A DNA stretch of 64,000 bases from Ailanthus altissimus (lineage: Eukaryota > Streptophyta > Magnoliopsida > Sapindales > Simaroubaceae), in NCBI GenBank assembly GCA_946807835.1, contig OX327704.1:124001-188000 (forward strand). The letters run 5' to 3'. Made by a program: the position numbers and the translations under genes. The stretch's first letter is position 1, and every line of letters starts with the position of its first letter. The notes beneath the pieces were generated by a model, which was not told the origin of the DNA, did no database searches, and worked only from the letters and a program-made list of their open reading frames with translations. This document shows positions 61,642-64,000 of this stretch, piece after piece.

Positions 61642-62683
61642 TGAAGAAGAAACAAACCCCAAATGCCTACTCACTCACTCAGTCATGCCATCACTCCAAT
61701 TAACCGAAAGCCATTTACATATCTATCATGCCCACGCCCATAAACCCTTTTGCTTTCTAAATGCTTTTTTTTTTCTTCTCTAAACTCAAATATTTTATAC
61801 TAAACTTAACTTAAACTCTTAAACCTGTTAACCTAACTATTCAATTAGAATTAAGATCCTCGCCTAATCTAAATTTTTCTAACTTATAAAAGATCCTTTA
61901 ATATGGGGAATATATTGTATGCGGTTCTTGAAATCTAATCTTTTATCAAATATCAATTATTTATTTAGATTTGTTAAAATAATTTTAGTATAAAAAATAA
62001 TTTTAATCCAATTAATTAATATAATCTTTTTTATTATATTTATCTGATTTGGGAAGGGTAGAAGGTAGATTTCTGCAATTTAAATAGAGTTGATTTGATT
62101 TTTTTTAAATTTAATTTATAAGTTGCACCACAACAAAATTTCTGATTTTTTTTATTACTATTAATTACATATTTATATTTATCAAAATAAAAAGTTTGAA
62201 TTAAGAGATAATTTTAATCCATTAATTAATGGGCATATATATGACCCTTGAAAACAATGTGCTATAGTAGAAAATATATATATGTATATATTTATAGAGA
62301 GAGAGAAAGAGAGTACTGTGGGTAGTTGATTTGTGACCTCATATGAACTTTATGTGTCCTTTTGCGTTTGTGAATTACAAGAATTCCCCCTTAATACCAT
62401 GAACTCATAAATGAAAAGAGATGAGATTGTTCATGTCATGTCATTCATTTGATAATATTGTTTGTTTGGTTGCAAGTAAAATTAGACCCCACATTTTCTA
62501 GCACCGGAAAACAATGACTTGGCACCCACCCCTCCTCCTTCTACCCCCTTTTAAGTATTATCCCTCTTTTGAGTGTAAATCAAGTCTCCCCAATTCTAAT
62601 CTGTCTCTCTCTCTTTCTCTCTTTCTCATATATATCCTTCTTGCAAAATATTTTCTTTTTGTTTCTTGAGAAAATTTTTAAGG

Positions 62684-63100
62684 ATGAAGAAGATCAATTT
62701 GATATTAAGAAAATGCAAGAGCTTGTCAAGGCAACTAGGAAGATCATCTTCATATAGTAGCTTGAGGTCCAAATCAACAAGAGATGAAATTATATGGGGT
62801 GGTGGTCATGGTCGTGATCATCAAATGCAACAACAACACCATGATGATGATCATGAAAATTGTAAAACTATTTTTGTTGGAAGCACAAGGAAACGTTATG
62901 TGATCAATTCAAAGTACTTGAACCACCCTTTGTTGAATGCTCTCATTGAAAGATCATCCAAGCAAAAGCATGGAGGGGATTTCATTTTGGTCAAGTGTGA
63001 GGTTGTGCTCTTTGATCACCTCTTGTGGATGCTTGAAAATGCTGACCCAGATCTCATTTTGGATTCATTGGAGGAACTTGCTGATCTTTATGCCTTATGA
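62684..63100 (+). CDS. SAUR-like auxin-responsive protein
   Basis: Single exon of 138 codons from ATG 62684 (no in-frame ATG upstream; a TTG-led extension to 62666 is not a plausible plant start) to TGA 63098-63100. The N-terminus MKKINLILRKCKSLSRQLGR is basic and amphipathic as in many SAURs. Residues about 44-60 are a His/Asp/Gln-rich linker. From about residue 64 the SAUR domain runs IFVGSTRKRYVINSKYLNHP, LLNALIERS, then VKCEVVLFDHLLWMLENADP and the end LEELADLYAL. SAURs are small early auxin-response proteins; several inhibit PP2C.D phosphatases and so activate plasma-membrane H+-ATPase during cell expansion (family knowledge, not shown here). This one resembles the divergent SAUR76-78-type clade, whose roles are less settled. 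No auxin-response element was verified. It appears intact, intronless as usual for the family. Confidence 0.93.
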   Translation: MKKINLILRKCKSLSRQLGRSSSYSSLRSKSTRDEIIWGGGHGRDHQMQQQHHDDDHENCKTIFVGSTRKRYVINSKYLNHPLLNALIERSSKQKHGGDFILVKCEVVLFDHLLWMLENADPDLILDSLEELADLYAL

Positions 63101-64000
63101 TGATGATGATGATGATGATGAAGATCACGAACAAGATGGAATTAAGCTACGTGTCGATCGCCCCGCCCTGCCCGCCCGACGGGGCCCGTTTGATCTTAGA
63201 GCTCATGCATGCAACAAGAACTCGATCAATCGTGATCCGCAAGTGCTAGCTAGTAAGGTTCTTATGATTGTAATGGTTTAATTCTTCTAAATATTGTTGT
63301 TCCATTCTTGATATTAGTTTGTTGAATGTATTCTAATTTCTAACTCATTCATTTTGGTTTTGCATGGATCAAGTGCTTGTATGTGGAAGTGATTCATCAT
63401 GGGGTACAATTCTAAAAATCTCTAACTTTACATGCACACTCTTTTAAAATTTCCTATCACACATTGCAAATCTTATATTACATTTAAGCACTCAAATTTC
63501 AATTTTTTGTTGAACTTTTCAAAACAAGTTTCAATTTTTATGTTATAAATTTTAACTTTGTGTTAAAAACTATGTAAATGACATGACATATATGTATAGT
63601 TATGGATCCATAACATAGCCTCAGTTCTATTCCCAACTTTAGGTTTATTATAGTACAATCCCTATGTTTCAAATTTTTAGAAATTTTTAACTCCTAATTT
63701 TGGAGTATCATATAACAAACCTATATTCTAAAGTTTTAGAGATTTTTTATCCTAATTTCGGAGTATCACAACGAAGGATGGTACAAATATCTCTAATCTT
63801 ATGTAAATTAATTCTATTTTAACATCTGTTAAATCGAAATGTTAGTGAAAAATCAAACCCTAGAACCCATGGATCAATCCATAAGTGTCGTTTCTTAGTC
63901 AAACCATAGATGAGATTGAATTGGTTGTTTAAAAGCCGGAGGAATTGGTTCAGTATCATAAGTATTGACATTTATGAGTTGGTGTTGTTTCACATAAGGT
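63101..64000. other. 3' flank of the SAUR gene
   Basis: A (GAT)n run begins at the stop codon (to about 63120), followed by a GC-rich patch at 63155-63190 with GCCCCG...CGGGGC self-complementarity, then AT-rich DNA. From about 63600 two similar phrases (TTTTAGAAATTTTTAACTCC.AATTTTGGAGTATCA and TTTTAGAGATTTTTTATCC.AATTTCGGAGTATCA, about 70 bases apart) form a short direct repeat. No further gene seen. Confidence 0.6.

Larger units (their letters stand above)
57640..62560. other. Intergenic DNA
   Basis: Contains the 3' flank of the YchF relic, then AT-rich sequence with one MITE-like fold-back (59920-60110) and a microsatellite (61593-61641). No other gene recognised. The part from about 62230 onward is the promoter side of the SAUR gene, with a (GA)n-rich stretch near 62295-62315 and (TCTC)n near 62605-62625. 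Confidence 0.6.

Noticed and set aside
62937..63281. 114-codon frame overlapping the SAUR 3' end
   Set aside because: Out-of-frame shadow of the SAUR domain, opens with a non-ATG codon and passes through the GAT repeat.
1..64000. tRNA, rRNA, CRISPR or organelle-DNA insertions
   Set aside because: No cloverleaf with an intact A/B box, no rRNA-like stretch, no regularly spaced repeat-spacer array; the four-copy motif at 8886-9179 has irregular spacing and lies in a retroelement.

Overview
This is a piece of a flowering-plant (eudicot-type) nuclear genome. It is AT-rich, with spliceosomal introns, plant SAUR and organelle-type YchF sequences, and many nested LTR retrotransposons, hAT elements, a LINE and MITEs. 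It contains no bacterial-style operon, CRISPR array or convincing tRNA/rRNA gene. Only one gene looks intact: a single-exon SAUR-like gene near the right end (62684-63100, +). The second recognisable host gene is a YchF/Obg-like P-loop ATPase whose exons are spread over 32125-57636. It reads as a pseudogene: frameshifted leader, two internal stops at ancestral codons, a damaged splice acceptor, a frameshift and a missing middle part.

Layout. (1) 1-3805: AT-rich, no confirmed gene. (2) 3806-16044: a complete Copia-type LTR retrotransposon with a perfect TAATG target duplication. Each of its ~2.1 kb LTRs carries its own nested insertion (4345-6718 in the 5' LTR, 14392-15878 in the 3' LTR), and its pol is full of stops. 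(3) 17495-31000: solo LTRs (17495-19971, 22848-24268, 25272-26102), inverted-repeat DNA elements (20470-21245, 24285-24590, 29165-30615), and a broken LINE on the minus strand (24700-27122) with a striking 114-bp inverted duplication of its endonuclease part. (4) 32125-57636: the YchF relic. Its first intron has grown to 20 kb because two hAT elements lie head to head inside it (32836-48720 minus, 48810-51840 plus). The left hAT was later hit by a 330-bp hAT-type MITE, a 2.7 kb LTR and a minus-strand Copia element (39465-48421). That Copia element was in turn hit by two solo LTRs of the same family as the element at 3811. (5) 57640-64000: intergenic DNA with a small MITE and an ATCTTC microsatellite, then the SAUR gene.

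Most insertions could be delimited to the base from TG...CA ends and 5-bp or 8-bp target duplications, and several from the empty site in the sister hAT copy. I did not find an undescribed biochemical system. The observations most worth following are the hairpin over the LINE fragment, the head-to-head hAT pair, the cargo-like GC-rich repeats inside inverted-repeat elements, two short-motif repeat arrays inside retroelements, and the transition-rich decay of the YchF gene.
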